DNA of 35,908 nt from Bacteroidales bacterium M7 (GCA_001689515.1 LUJR01000020.1:1-35908); one strand, 5' to 3'. Positions 1-8,079 are shown, counted from the stretch's first letter. The notes: generated by a model not told the origin, from the sequence alone. Translations and numbers: made by a program.

Positions 1-76
1 AATTGATTATATAGTGTGCATCGGCAAATAAGAAGAAGAGAAAAATGCTTTAAAGCAAAAATTTCTTACTGATAGT

Positions 77-107
77 TTTGTTTATGAGATTAATTTTTGT
101 AATTTTA
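77..107 (+). promoter_or_regulatory. Possible Bacteroides-type promoter of the secreted protein gene
   Basis: TTTG at 77-80 is followed after 19 bases by TAATTTTA at 100-107, which matches the Bacteroides -7 box TAnnTTTG in all but the last base. The box lies about 80 bases before the preferred ATG at 186. This supports the internal start, because the upstream ATG at 78 would lie inside the promoter. The surroundings are A+T-rich, so a chance match is possible. Confidence 0.35.
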
Positions 108-185
108 CAAGCGATATCCATCATTTTATCACCAATCATAAATTCAATGCCACATCTTTTGACAATAATGAAAGTTCATACCACT

Positions 186-836
186 ATGAAAAATTTATCT
201 GCCTTCTTGATTAGCTGGATTATGTGCTTTTCGGCGTCTGCTGAAGTTACTACTGTGTTTGACTTTGCCGCAGGACCAGAGTCAGGAATCGGGATGCCTG
301 ACGGTGTATCATGGCCAGATGACGGTTTTGTCGAGACTGCCAAAGAAGCTACATTCCGTATAGAGGATATTTCCATCCGAACCACATATACTGGCTCGTC
401 ATCGAAAATATATAAAGACGCGGATGGAGAAGTATGGTATTACCGCCTGTACAAAGGCTGCAAAGTGTCCTTTATGTGCACTGACGACAACATCATAAAA
501 GTAAGCATGACTTTTATCCAAAACCGCGACTCGGCTCCATCGACAGTCAGTATTGCTGCCGGAGGAGGCTCTATTTCTGTTGGCAATGATAGCAAATCTT
601 TGGTATGGACTGGGAATAATCCAGCTGTCACATTGAATACCAACGGAGTGCTTTTTATAGACCGTATAGAGGTTGTCACAGATAAACAGGCATCATTGTC
701 TGACACCGTAGTGTCAGACAATGATGAGTACTCTGCGGTCTACTACGATTTGCAAGGACAAAAGGTTGACAACCCGTCAGGAGGTGTATTCATCATGTTA
801 TCTAATGGTAAAGCTATGAAAACCTATATTCCATGA
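186..836 (+). CDS. Secreted protein of unknown function with Bacteroidales C-terminal tail
   Basis: I do not recognise a specific function. The frame is open from an ATG at 78, but the ATG at 186 is preferred because it gives a normal signal peptide: MKNLS, a hydrophobic core, then CFSASA before EVTTVFDF. That makes a protein of 216 residues. The middle is rich in Ser, Thr, Gly and Val and alternates in a way typical of an all-beta extracellular fold ('TVSIAAGGGSISVG', 'SLVWTGNNPAVTLNTNG'). The C-terminus (YYDLQGQKVDNPSGGVFIM, then NGKAMK) matches a tail common on exported Bacteroidales proteins and reminiscent of secretion-sorting tails; it is inferred to be an export or surface-anchoring element. 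The gene stands alone on the plus strand, with degenerate DNA downstream. No catalytic motif is visible. Confidence 0.7.
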   Translation: MKNLSAFLISWIMCFSASAEVTTVFDFAAGPESGIGMPDGVSWPDDGFVETAKEATFRIEDISIRTTYTGSSSKIYKDADGEVWYYRLYKGCKVSFMCTDDNIIKVSMTFIQNRDSAPSTVSIAAGGGSISVGNDSKSLVWTGNNPAVTLNTNGVLFIDRIEVVTDKQASLSDTVVSDNDEYSAVYYDLQGQKVDNPSGGVFIMLSNGKAMKTYIP

Positions 837-884
837 CTATAGTCCATCCATAAGCTGTTGGGTATAGCCGTAGACTGCATAAGC

Positions 885-1004
885 ATGTCATATAGCGATT
901 TCTGCAACTGCACTTTCGAAGAATTTGAGAGCATCTGCGAGGCTTGGCGAGAGGGACCAGGAAGTCCCACTGTTGGTAAAATAAGCATAGCGACAACAAT
1001 CTAG
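885..1004 (+). pseudogene. Short remnant ORF of unknown origin (39 codons)
   Basis: The peptide begins MSYSDFCNCTFEEFESICEA and continues with WREGPGSPT. The 'DFC..T.EEF..ICEAWRE' pattern recalls small acidic proteins found in Bacteroidales prophages and mobile elements, but this is recognition by eye and not a firm family call. The frame is too short for a complete gene of that sort and has no obvious promoter. It ends two bases before a strong inverted repeat. It may be a chance ORF. Confidence 0.2.
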
Positions 1005-1005
1005 C

Positions 1006-1051
1006 TTGATTTCCATGTGTTTATAAAAAAATAAAACACTATGGAAATCAA
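1006..1051. repeat. Imperfect long inverted repeat (hairpin)
   Basis: The left arm TTGATTTCCATGTGTTTAT (1006-1024) pairs with the right arm at 1031-1051, whose outer 11 bases ATGGAAATCAA are an exact complement. The inner part pairs with two single-base bulges, and the loop is all A. It could be a transcription terminator for the upstream remnant or the footprint of a small mobile element. There is no second copy in this window. Confidence 0.55.
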
Positions 1052-1266
1052 ACCTGACTTGTTATTGTATTAAAACGCCGTAATACACGAAATTGTTAAA
1101 TTCTCAACGGATAAAGATGTTTTCAGCCACTATTTGTTAAAATTGAAGGCAAACAGCAGGCAGACCAGCTGTTTGTAAGAAACACCAGATCCGCACTGGA
1201 CCATCTGCTCGCATTCATGCTCATGCCCTGGGCAGAAAGAAATACGCACCCAACCAAAACCGATAA

Positions 1267-1488
1267 AATACAGTGGATTGGCTGTACAAAGTTATGGACT
1301 TAGAGGTTGAGTTTTCTAAAGATTGACTAATTTTGTATCGCCTTATATATGATCTGATTCCTGAATATAATGCGCATGTTTTGTGGTGCAGCAACGTCCA
1401 GAAACATAGATCGCTTTCATCGCAGTTACAGCGGGGCAAATCAGACAACACAACCATAATAAACACTTTGATAGACTACATGATCTAA
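1267..1488 (+). pseudogene. Degenerate coding remnant with in-frame TGA, just before the helicase
   Basis: In one frame the translation is NTVDWLYKVMDLEVEFSKD, a TGA at 1324-1326, then LILYRLIYDLIPEYNAHVLW and on to LIDYMI with a natural stop at 1486-1488. Composition on both sides of the TGA is protein-like (charged and hydrophobic residues well mixed), suggesting that a sense codon such as TGG or CGA mutated to TGA. The stop lies one base before the ATG of the helicase N-terminal fragment, an operon-like spacing. No family was recognised. Upstream, at about 1080-1266, other frames also look coding-like, consistent with frameshifts in the same dead gene. Confidence 0.35.
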
Positions 1489-1489
1489 A

Positions 1490-1858
1490 ATGGATGTTCG
1501 AAATAATGTCATAATAATTAATGATGTCAATAAGACCTCCCAGGTCGAGTCCATTAAACTTGACGGTAATAAATACGTCATCAAATTTATAAAGTCAGAA
1601 AAAATTTATTCCTATTCAACGGATAAGGTGATATGGCTAAACAATCCTATATCGCTGGGTTTCGAAAACTGTCGCATTCTTGTTAACGGCAAAAGAATAT
1701 GGAATATCAAAACTATTCATTTGTTTTCATCGAATGGTATAAAATATTATGCCATAACTTATGGTAACGACACAACGCGGCATTATTCAGAAAGGCAAAT
1801 CGAAATCCATCATTCGTGCCTGACAGGAGAAGTCTTGAATATTTTTAAATATATGTAG
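1490..1858 (+). pseudogene. N-terminal fragment of SF1 helicase-nuclease, ended by in-frame TAG
   Basis: This 122-codon open frame (MDVRNNVIIINDVNKTSQVE to NIFKYM) is in the same reading frame as the large helicase ORF that follows. Reading through the TAG at 1856-1858 gives RCAHIDKLVVNNYEEGYSKK and then the helicase. From memory of the family, intact Bacteroidales members of about 900 residues begin with such a segment ('..I..NG.DKTS.I..', '..V..WL.NP..'), and have a YL-K-R-type stretch where the stop now lies. The stop is therefore best read as a nonsense mutation in a gene spanning 1490-4228 (about 913 codons). A sequencing error or low-level readthrough would give the same picture. Confidence 0.6.
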
Positions 1859-1918
1859 AGATGTGCCCATATCGATAAACTTGTAGTAAACAATTATGAG
1901 GAAGGATATTCAAAAAAG

Positions 1919-4228
1919 GTGCTATTATCAATGTATTCCAACATAAATTTTATCGACGAAAACACAGCCGCATCCGTTTATCTGAATCCATATCGAGAGA
2001 TAAAACGTCACCAGATTGATGCTCCATTATTCCCTTTTGGTTGTAACGCAAGTCAAGAACTCGCTGTACGAACCGCACTTTCCAATCAGATAAGTGTCAT
2101 ACAGGGACCTCCGGGAACCGGTAAGACACAAACCATCCTTAATATAATAGCCAACCGTGTAATGGCTAAGAAATCCGTATTAATCGTTTCCGGCACTAAT
2201 TCTGCAATCGAAAATGTCTTGGAAAAGCTTAACGAGAATTCTTTCGGTTTCTTTGTCGCATCATTGGGTAATAGGGAGAAAAAAGAAGCCTTTATTCAGA
2301 ACCAGCCACCGCTGAATCCAGAACTCCCATCGTGGCGCAAAAATGCGATGGAATTGTACAATCTGTCTACGAAAATCAAGACGAATCTTGAAAAGATTAA
2401 AACCATTTTCAAGATGCAAGAGAGACTGGCTCTCTGCCGTCAGGAATTGGCTGAAGTGACAGTAGAAATGTCACACTATAAACAAGCTCATTCTAAAATA
2501 TGCTGGGACATTGAGGTCAAGACCTCATCTGCCAAAATTATCAGGATTTTAAGGGAGATAAAAGATTATGCAATCAAATACCACGAAACTCCCCATGATT
2601 TACTGAGGCGCATCAAACGCTTTTTTGACACAATCAATCTCAAGTTACAACTTAGATCAATCTTGGATATCAAAGATGAGTTGAAGCCAGAATCTACATC
2701 TGAGATTATCGTTCTGCTTGAATGGTTAATATACATCAAAAGAATAGAGGAGCTAAAATCAGAAATCGCTGAAATCAACAATCAACTGTCACAGCTTGAT
2801 GCCAAAGCATTAATGGGGTCGTTGACAGATGATTCTATGACAATGCTAAAAGCATCAATCGCTCAACGATATGAAAACGGGAGAGATAGAATAGCTTCTG
2901 TCAAAGATTTATTCACAAACGGGAAATCCGTTCTGGAGTATTATCCAGTGGTTCTTAGCACCACCTTCTGCGCCAGGTCGTGCTTCAACTGTGACACTAT
3001 CTTTGACTATGTCATCATGGATGAAGCATCACAGGTATCAATCCTTACCGGGTGGTTGGCTCTTACTTGTGCCCGGAATGCCGTCATCGTGGGAGATGTC
3101 ATGCAGCTACCAAATGTGATAACAGAGATCGACAGAGCTAAACTGGTTGAAATCAAGAATTCTTACAATATACCTGCGTCTTATGATGCTGGAACACATA
3201 GCTTTTTAAGATCTATTCTTGCGACGATACCAAATATACCGGAAACTCTCCTTCGCGAGCACTACCGTTGTCATCCCGATATAATAAACTTCTGCAACCA
3301 AAAGTTTTATGGTGGTAATTTGATCATTATGACACAACGAGATGACCATGAAAACCATCTTCTTGCTCTGACAACTATGACTGGTCACCATTGTCGACAG
3401 CATTATAACCAACGCGAGATCGATGCCGTAAAAGAAGAATTAATGCCATTACTTGATAACCATACGGAAACGGGGATTATAGCACCTTATAACAACCAGG
3501 TTAATAAATTTAAAGAACAGATTCCAGATGTCCAATCTGATACCGTCCATAAATACCAGGGACGAGAGAAAGAAACAATCATCTTCAGCGTAACAGATGA
3601 TAACATTACTGAATTTTCCGATGATGCAAATCTTCTGAATGTTGCAGTTTCTCGTGCCAAAAATAAATTTTGTATTGTGGTGAGAGGTAATAACCAGAAA
3701 TTGAAAGGCAATATCCATGACCTTCTCGGTTACATCAAATATCAAAAAGGAACCATCATACAAAGCAAACTCAGATCCATATTCGACTATCTTTTCTCTC
3801 ACGTTTCAGAGTATGATCGTACGGGAAAAACCATCTCTAAATACCGTTCTGAGAATCTCACTTTTGATTTGATCGAACGGATACGCACCAACTATCCCCA
3901 TCTCTCACACATAAAGGCTCTACACAATTATCCTATACGATACATTATTCAAGACACGTCCGGATTATCGGAACGTGAAACCAGATATGCTTTACATCCA
4001 TCGACCCATATTGATTTCCTTATAATAAACCGTGTCACAAAAGAACCCTTACTCGCCGTTGAAACAGATGGTTACAGTTTCCATAATGAACAAACCGAAC
4101 AATTTCATCGAGATCGCTTGAAAGACAAGATTCTCAATTTTTACGGACTGCCACTGGTGCGGCTTTCAACAGTCGGTCATGGAGAGGAGGAACGTATCGT
4201 AGACGCACTTAATACCCAAATGAAATAG
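1919..4228 (+). CDS. Superfamily 1 DNA/RNA helicase with C-terminal PD-(D/E)XK-like nuclease domain (5'-truncated by nonsense codon)
   Basis: A COG1112-type (AAA_11/AAA_12) helicase. Counting from the GTG at 1919 (an ATG follows at 1931): Walker A GPPGTGKT at residues 63-70, Walker B MDEASQ at 367-372, GDVMQLP at 392-398, the EHYRCHP motif at 447-453, VHKYQGRE at 543-550 and the motif VI-like NVAVSRAK at 574-581. Residues 150-300 form a coiled-coil-rich insertion between Walker A and Walker B. The last ~75 residues carry HIDFL (D699), VETDG (E715, D717) and a lysine near 735, the pattern of restriction-like DUF2726/DUF559 nucleases. Helicase-nuclease fusions of this kind occur in accessory and anti-phage genes; a defence role here is inference. 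The N-terminal 140 or so residues lie in the same frame upstream of a TAG at 1856-1858, so whether a working protein is made is uncertain. Confidence 0.8.
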   Translation: MLLSMYSNINFIDENTAASVYLNPYREIKRHQIDAPLFPFGCNASQELAVRTALSNQISVIQGPPGTGKTQTILNIIANRVMAKKSVLIVSGTNSAIENVLEKLNENSFGFFVASLGNREKKEAFIQNQPPLNPELPSWRKNAMELYNLSTKIKTNLEKIKTIFKMQERLALCRQELAEVTVEMSHYKQAHSKICWDIEVKTSSAKIIRILREIKDYAIKYHETPHDLLRRIKRFFDTINLKLQLRSILDIKDELKPESTSEIIVLLEWLIYIKRIEELKSEIAEINNQLSQLDAKALMGSLTDDSMTMLKASIAQRYENGRDRIASVKDLFTNGKSVLEYYPVVLSTTFCARSCFNCDTIFDYVIMDEASQVSILTGWLALTCARNAVIVGDVMQLPNVITEIDRAKLVEIKNSYNIPASYDAGTHSFLRSILATIPNIPETLLREHYRCHPDIINFCNQKFYGGNLIIMTQRDDHENHLLALTTMTGHHCRQHYNQREIDAVKEELMPLLDNHTETGIIAPYNNQVNKFKEQIPDVQSDTVHKYQGREKETIIFSVTDDNITEFSDDANLLNVAVSRAKNKFCIVVRGNNQKLKGNIHDLLGYIKYQKGTIIQSKLRSIFDYLFSHVSEYDRTGKTISKYRSENLTFDLIERIRTNYPHLSHIKALHNYPIRYIIQDTSGLSERETRYALHPSTHIDFLIINRVTKEPLLAVETDGYSFHNEQTEQFHRDRLKDKILNFYGLPLVRLSTVGHGEEERIVDALNTQMK

Positions 4229-4542
4229 TTATTTCTATGGAGTATTTTGCTAAATACAACAAGCTTGGAAAGTTATCGTATAACTAAGATTGTAAACCGA
4301 TTATAACAAAGAAATCGACCGTCACCGTAAAAGGATTTGCCTCCTTTCTCCTTCGTAATGCGGCATTCTAATTACCCACTACGGCAAAATCGCATGGCTT
4401 CAGCACTGTTTCGACCGACATCGTTACCATAGTCAAATAACAATGACAGCGTGGTCAGAACATGAGTGTAAATAAGGTCCTTAAGGTCGTTAAAGACCCT
4501 AAAGACCTTATACTAAATACTAATCTTTATTACAGGGATGAT
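4229..4542. other. Intergenic gap between helicase and polysaccharide cluster
   Basis: About 310 bases between convergent genes. The only clear structure is the 36-base palindrome at 4474-4509. A frame at about 4288-4440 is open apart from one TAA (4369-4371), but its peptide resembles nothing I know and it is too short to call. This gap marks the change from A+T-rich accessory sequence to the more G+C-rich polysaccharide cluster. Confidence 0.5.
4474..4509 (-). terminator. Large palindromic hairpin downstream of the polysaccharide operon
   Basis: Read on the minus strand, AAGGTCTTTAGGGTC and GACCTTAAGGACCTT form a 15-bp stem closed by a six-base loop (TTTAAC), with only two G-U pairs. It lies 33 bases past the stop of the epimerase gene, the last gene of the minus-strand operon, so it is a natural candidate for ending that transcript. 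There is no strong U-run after the stem, so an alternative role as a repeat or binding site is open. Confidence 0.5.
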
Positions 4543-5559
4543 TTAGAGGAGGGCGTGGGGGGTGGAGTCGGCGAACCAGTCGGCGATGGCTTCGGGGAGG
4601 GTCCAGTGGAAGCGGTAGCCGCTGTTAGCCATTTTTTCGCCGCTGATGTTGGTGGAAATCTGGAGTTTGCGGACGCGGGCGGGACAGATACCCATGGGGG
4701 CTCCGCAGGCTCCGATGACTGCTGCTACAGGCTTGATGAGGCTGTTGGGGATGTAGGGGACTGCCTGAGTGAGGTCGGTCACCTGCTTCATGGTGTCGAC
4801 TATCTGCTCGATGGTGTAGGCGGGGTGGAATGTGCAGTTATACAGCTCGGTGCCGGGCTTCTGGTGGTCGACGCAATACATGATGAAGCGCACAAGCTCC
4901 TTGACATAAACGCATGCTTTGATGGTGTCTTTACGTCCGGGATAGGCGAATTTATGACCTTTGATTGCCCAGTAGAGGCGTGTGAAGTTGCCGTTTTCGC
5001 CCTTGCCGAATACCACTCCGGGGCGCACGATGGTCAGACGGCGGTTGGCGGCATCGCCCTTCTGCCATCCCTCATGTATCTTCTCCGCCACAAGTTTAGA
5101 TATGCCGTATGCCGAATTGGGAGTCGGCAGGGTATCCTCCTTTTTCAGTTGCTCAGAGGGTCCGTAGGGCGCGATGCTGGATGTGAACACAATATGCTTG
5201 ATGCCGTGACGCTCGGCAAATGCCACTATATTTTCCGCTCCGCGTATGTTGGTCTCAAAATACTCGTGGTCTTCGTGCCCGGGGGTGCGGTGCACAGCGG
5301 CGAAGTTGAAGATGACGTCATCAGCCGTGGGTGTGAATGGCAGATTATCTATAGGCTTGCGGATGTCGCACTCCACGTATTCCGACTCAAGTGTCTCTCC
5401 GTCACGCACAGCCGGCTTGTAGTTTTTGACCACGGGGTTAGGTGTGCCGGGCTTTACGATGTCGAGGTTGTATATTTTCGCATCCGGATTGAGCTGTCGG
5501 AGCAGGTTGGTCAGATGTGTGCCGATGAATCCGGTGCCGCCGGTGATGATATAGTTCAT
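4543..5559 (-). CDS. NAD-dependent epimerase/dehydratase (extended SDR family)
   Basis: A nucleotide-sugar epimerase or dehydratase of 338 residues, normal length for extended short-chain dehydrogenases. The N-terminal Rossmann motif GGTGFIG is at residues 7-13, a FNFAAVHR segment at 84-91 matches the usual 'H/NLAA..' loop, the serine of the active site is in FTSS (125-128), and the catalytic pair is Y151 and K155 in YGISK. It probably interconverts or dehydrates an NDP-hexose supplied to the glycosyltransferases of this cluster; the exact substrate cannot be read from sequence. It is the last gene of the minus-strand operon, 47 bases after a GT2 gene. The long open frame on the opposite strand is a codon-bias shadow. 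Confidence 0.9.
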   Translation of the reverse strand: MNYIITGGTGFIGTHLTNLLRQLNPDAKIYNLDIVKPGTPNPVVKNYKPAVRDGETLESEYVECDIRKPIDNLPFTPTADDVIFNFAAVHRTPGHEDHEYFETNIRGAENIVAFAERHGIKHIVFTSSIAPYGPSEQLKKEDTLPTPNSAYGISKLVAEKIHEGWQKGDAANRRLTIVRPGVVFGKGENGNFTRLYWAIKGHKFAYPGRKDTIKACVYVKELVRFIMYCVDHQKPGTELYNCTFHPAYTIEQIVDTMKQVTDLTQAVPYIPNSLIKPVAAVIGACGAPMGICPARVRKLQISTNISGEKMANSGYRFHWTLPEAIADWFADSTPHALL

Positions 5560-5606
5560 ATTTGATATACGAAGAAGTTGTATTATTAATTACGTGGCAT
5601 GTATGG

Positions 5607-6422
5607 TTATTTCTTGTAGCCGAGGGTGCGGAGTATTTCACGATTGACGCGGCTGCGCTCGCGGTCGAACATCCAGCCCCATTTGTTGAAATACTTTATC
5701 ATGTTGGTCATGTGTATCTTAAGCATCTTCTTGCTTTTATAGGAGGCTGCGCGGTGGGCATGGACTATGGTGACTTCGGGCCAGAACATGGTGCGGTAGT
5801 GGCGGTTCATGCGGCGCGTGATGTCAATGTCTTCGGGATACATGAAGAAACGCTCGTCAAACAGTCCCACCTTGTCAAATGCGCTAAGACGGAAGAACAT
5901 GAAGCTGCCTTGATGGTAGGCTATGTTCGCCGGGGATTTATGGTCCCAGAACTCCAGGGTGTAGCGGTAATTGCGCTTCTCCCCCATCGCCTTGGGCATG
6001 AATCGGCGGAATATCAGATCAGCCGGAGTGGGCAGGAGACGCACCACATACTGCAATGTGCCGTCGGGATATACGGTGTTAGGTATCACTTGCGCCACAT
6101 CGGGATTTTCAGCCATGTATGCACGGATTTTATCCAACACACCTCCGTCAAAATATACATCGGAGTTGATGACCAGAATATAATCGGCTTTCCACTCCCG
6201 GGCAAGACGTATCGACACATTGTGCGCCGCCCCGTAACCGAGATTGGCATCATTGAACACGTAATGAATCTGCGGAATACCTGCACAAAATCCGCGCAGA
6301 CCGTCAGACGGAGAGTTGTCACTGACCACAATCCGCTCCACCCCGTTGGAGAGCAGGGAGTCGATGCATTTGCGGAGCTCGGTGGTGTCAGTGTTGTAGG
6401 TGACGATGGATGCTACTGTCAT
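5607..6422 (-). CDS. Glycosyltransferase family 2, rhamnosyltransferase-like
   Basis: A 271-residue GT-A fold glycosyltransferase that transfers a sugar from a nucleotide donor to the growing lipid-linked oligosaccharide at the cytoplasmic face. It starts with the strand ASIVTYN, has SDNS at 34-37, the metal-binding DXD-type motif NSDVYFDGG at 86-94, and the acceptor-side signature GLFDERFFMYPEDIDI (residues 186-201) with the likely catalytic E197-D198. This last pattern ('FDE.FF.Y.ED.D') is typical of WbbL-like rhamnosyltransferases, but the sugar specificity is not certain. It lies between a GT4 gene and the epimerase gene in the same operon. Confidence 0.88.
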   Translation of the reverse strand: MTVASIVTYNTDTTELRKCIDSLLSNGVERIVVSDNSPSDGLRGFCAGIPQIHYVFNDANLGYGAAHNVSIRLAREWKADYILVINSDVYFDGGVLDKIRAYMAENPDVAQVIPNTVYPDGTLQYVVRLLPTPADLIFRRFMPKAMGEKRNYRYTLEFWDHKSPANIAYHQGSFMFFRLSAFDKVGLFDERFFMYPEDIDITRRMNRHYRTMFWPEVTIVHAHRAASYKSKKMLKIHMTNMIKYFNKWGWMFDRERSRVNREILRTLGYKK

Positions 6423-6459
6423 AAGCTGAGTCTGATATATCAGATAAAACTATGTACTA

Positions 6460-7578
6460 CTATTTGGAGAGAATATGGTTTAAGCGTTGGCGTATGTTGT
6501 CGCGTGAATACTCTTCGATAAAACGCTTCTTGAGGTCGCGGCGGCGGTCTACGTCACGTCCGACAGTCGCCATGGCTGCCACATAATCTTGCGGTGTGTC
6601 ACAGAGTATCATGCTGTCGGAAAATCCCTCGGGCAGTCCCTCGAAGGCTATCGGAGTGCCGAGCACGGGTGTGCCGCATGCAAGCGATTCTATCACCTTG
6701 ACCTTGATGCCCGCGCCTTGGAACAGAGGCGATATGAGAGCACGAGCACGTGACAGCATCAGATACGGGTCGTCAACAAAGCCAAGCGGCTCATAACGGA
6801 TGTTGCCACGAGCGTTCTCGGCAAGTTCCTTGGGGAAACCGCGCCCTACGATCTTCACAGTCACCGGCTCTGTGACTAACGGAGACACATTGTCGATGAA
6901 CCATCGCGCACCGTCAAGATTCTCACTGCGTGTCCAGTCGCCGAACATGAAGAAATAATCATCGACTCCAGTCACCTCCTTGCTGACTATGTCGGGATCT
7001 ATGTAGTCAAGATTGACTTCGGCAGGGATATGGTATATATCCTTGATCAGGTCGACATCCTTCTGCGAGAACGAGTAGACGTGGGCATCGGGCATGCGGA
7101 AGGAGCGACCCTCAGAACTGCGGCAGACAGCCTGCATCAACCGCCCTGACTGGCGCAAAGCCCGTTGGATTATCACGTCATGAGCAAGAAGCAGCTTAGG
7201 AATGCCGGGACAGAGATAACGCCCGTAGACAAACACGTTGCTGTGGTTGAGTATCACCGCGCTGTAGTCCTTGCCACGGATGAGACGGCGCAGACGGCGC
7301 AATTTCGCCCAGCTGAAACGGATAGAAAACACCGGATGTGACAGGGGATAGTTGACGATACCGAAGAGCTTGGTCTTGGTGGAGTTATGCAGCACTTCCA
7401 GCACCTTCACGTTGTCACGCTCAGGCACATATGGAGCCTCATGGTCATACTTGAAATATACCAGATCCACATCATAATCCTGCGCAAGGTCATTGAGCAT
7501 GATCATGGTGTTTTTTTCGCCTGCCGCCGCTTTGTTGGGGACATAGGCAGTGATGAATAGTATGCGAGGTTTTGCCAT
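6460..7578 (-). CDS. Glycosyltransferase family 4 (GT-B fold)
   Basis: A 372-residue retaining glycosyltransferase. The N-terminal domain opens with PRILFITAYVPNKAAAGEKN, with the glycine-rich acceptor loop at A17-G20. The C-terminal donor-binding domain has FGDW (212-215), KIVGRG (242-247), and the GT4 signature GAGIKVKVIESLACGTPVLGT at 288-308 including E297, which contacts the nucleotide sugar. No signal peptide or membrane segment is evident, so it should act at the cytoplasmic membrane surface. It is 24 bases downstream of gmhB, so a heptosyl donor is an attractive guess, but specificity cannot be read directly. Confidence 0.87.
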   Translation of the reverse strand: MAKPRILFITAYVPNKAAAGEKNTMIMLNDLAQDYDVDLVYFKYDHEAPYVPERDNVKVLEVLHNSTKTKLFGIVNYPLSHPVFSIRFSWAKLRRLRRLIRGKDYSAVILNHSNVFVYGRYLCPGIPKLLLAHDVIIQRALRQSGRLMQAVCRSSEGRSFRMPDAHVYSFSQKDVDLIKDIYHIPAEVNLDYIDPDIVSKEVTGVDDYFFMFGDWTRSENLDGARWFIDNVSPLVTEPVTVKIVGRGFPKELAENARGNIRYEPLGFVDDPYLMLSRARALISPLFQGAGIKVKVIESLACGTPVLGTPIAFEGLPEGFSDSMILCDTPQDYVAAMATVGRDVDRRRDLKKRFIEEYSRDNIRQRLNHILSK

Positions 7579-7602
7579 TAGCGATGGTAGGGTTTATGGG
7601 GG

Positions 7603-8079
7603 TTAACGTGCATCTACCTTGATGCCGCGGATGCCGCTGTTGGCGGCAAACTTCATGTCGGAGTCACTGTCTCCGACCATCAGGCATGTAGCGGGGTCAA
7701 CATCGGGATAGTCGCGGAGGATGTCAAGAAACATGCCGTTGCCAGGCTTGCGGCGTGGATCAGCATCGGTCAGGGCAGTACAGTAATATATACCGTCGAT
7801 GCGTCCGCCATGGCGGCTTATCTCCTGGCACATGCGCATGTGCACGTCATTGAGGTCTGCCTCGGTCATCAGCCCCTTGCCTACTCCGCGCTGGTTGGTG
7901 ACAATGAATATACGGGACACAGAAGATGCAAACCGCGCCAGATCGTCCATCACTCCCGGGAGAAATTCAAATTCCTCCCAGCATTTGACGTAGTCATTAT
8001 GGCGGAGACGGTTTATCACACCGTCGCGGTCAAGAAGGAGCGTATGCACTCCGCTTATATCTATATCAGAAAGTGTCAT
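7603..8079 (-). CDS. gmhB: HAD-IIIA phosphatase, D-glycero-D-manno-heptose 1,7-bisphosphate 7-phosphatase type
   Basis: Removes the 7-phosphate from heptose 1,7-bisphosphate. The ATG at 8079 overlaps the hddC stop by one base (TGATG) and gives 158 residues; a GTG three bases earlier is possible. HAD motif I is LLDRDGV with the nucleophile D17 and acid/base D19, motif II is VTNQRGVGKG from residue 60, the motif III lysine is in RRKPGNGMF (about 109-117), and motif IV is VGDSDSDMKFA from about 135. E. coli GmhB has a zinc loop with several Cys and His between motifs II and III; here only one Cys (YYCTALTDADP) is visible there, so the loop is probably metal-free. Context with hddC, gmhA and hddA makes the heptose role likely. 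Confidence 0.85.
   Translation of the reverse strand: MTLSDIDISGVHTLLLDRDGVINRLRHNDYVKCWEEFEFLPGVMDDLARFASSVSRIFIVTNQRGVGKGLMTEADLNDVHMRMCQEISRHGGRIDGIYYCTALTDADPRRKPGNGMFLDILRDYPDVDPATCLMVGDSDSDMKFAANSGIRGIKVDAR

Larger units (their letters stand above)
837..1489. other. Degenerate intergenic stretch with short coding-like remnants
   Basis: About 650 bases without an intact gene. Three things can be seen: a 39-codon open frame at 885-1004; a long imperfect inverted repeat at 1006-1051; and from about 1080 to 1488 coding-like peptide stretches that switch frame and contain stops. The last of these (1267-1488) has one in-frame TGA and ends one base before the helicase fragment starts. The pattern fits erosion of one or more accessory genes rather than a regulatory spacer. 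Confidence 0.5.

Noticed and set aside
78..185. Earlier ATG of the secreted protein gene
   Set aside because: It would put a second hydrophobic stretch before a normal signal peptide, and it overlaps a candidate promoter.
1006..1051. Insertion sequence terminal inverted repeats
   Set aside because: The arms are only six bases apart, so nothing can lie between them; a hairpin is the simpler reading.
1856..1858. Stop codon reassignment (TAG read as sense)
   Set aside because: Other genes in the window end normally at TAG, for example the GT2 gene at 10805, so a local nonsense change is more likely.
4288..4440. Possible small gene after the helicase
   Set aside because: The frame has an internal TAA, no convincing start and no recognisable sequence; chance is sufficient.
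4462..6521. Two long plus-strand open frames (367 and 319 codons) over the epimerase and GT2 genes
   Set aside because: They are antisense to genes with clear motifs, their translations are rich in Gly, Val, His and Cys without a recognisable domain, and they arise from codon bias of the minus-strand genes.
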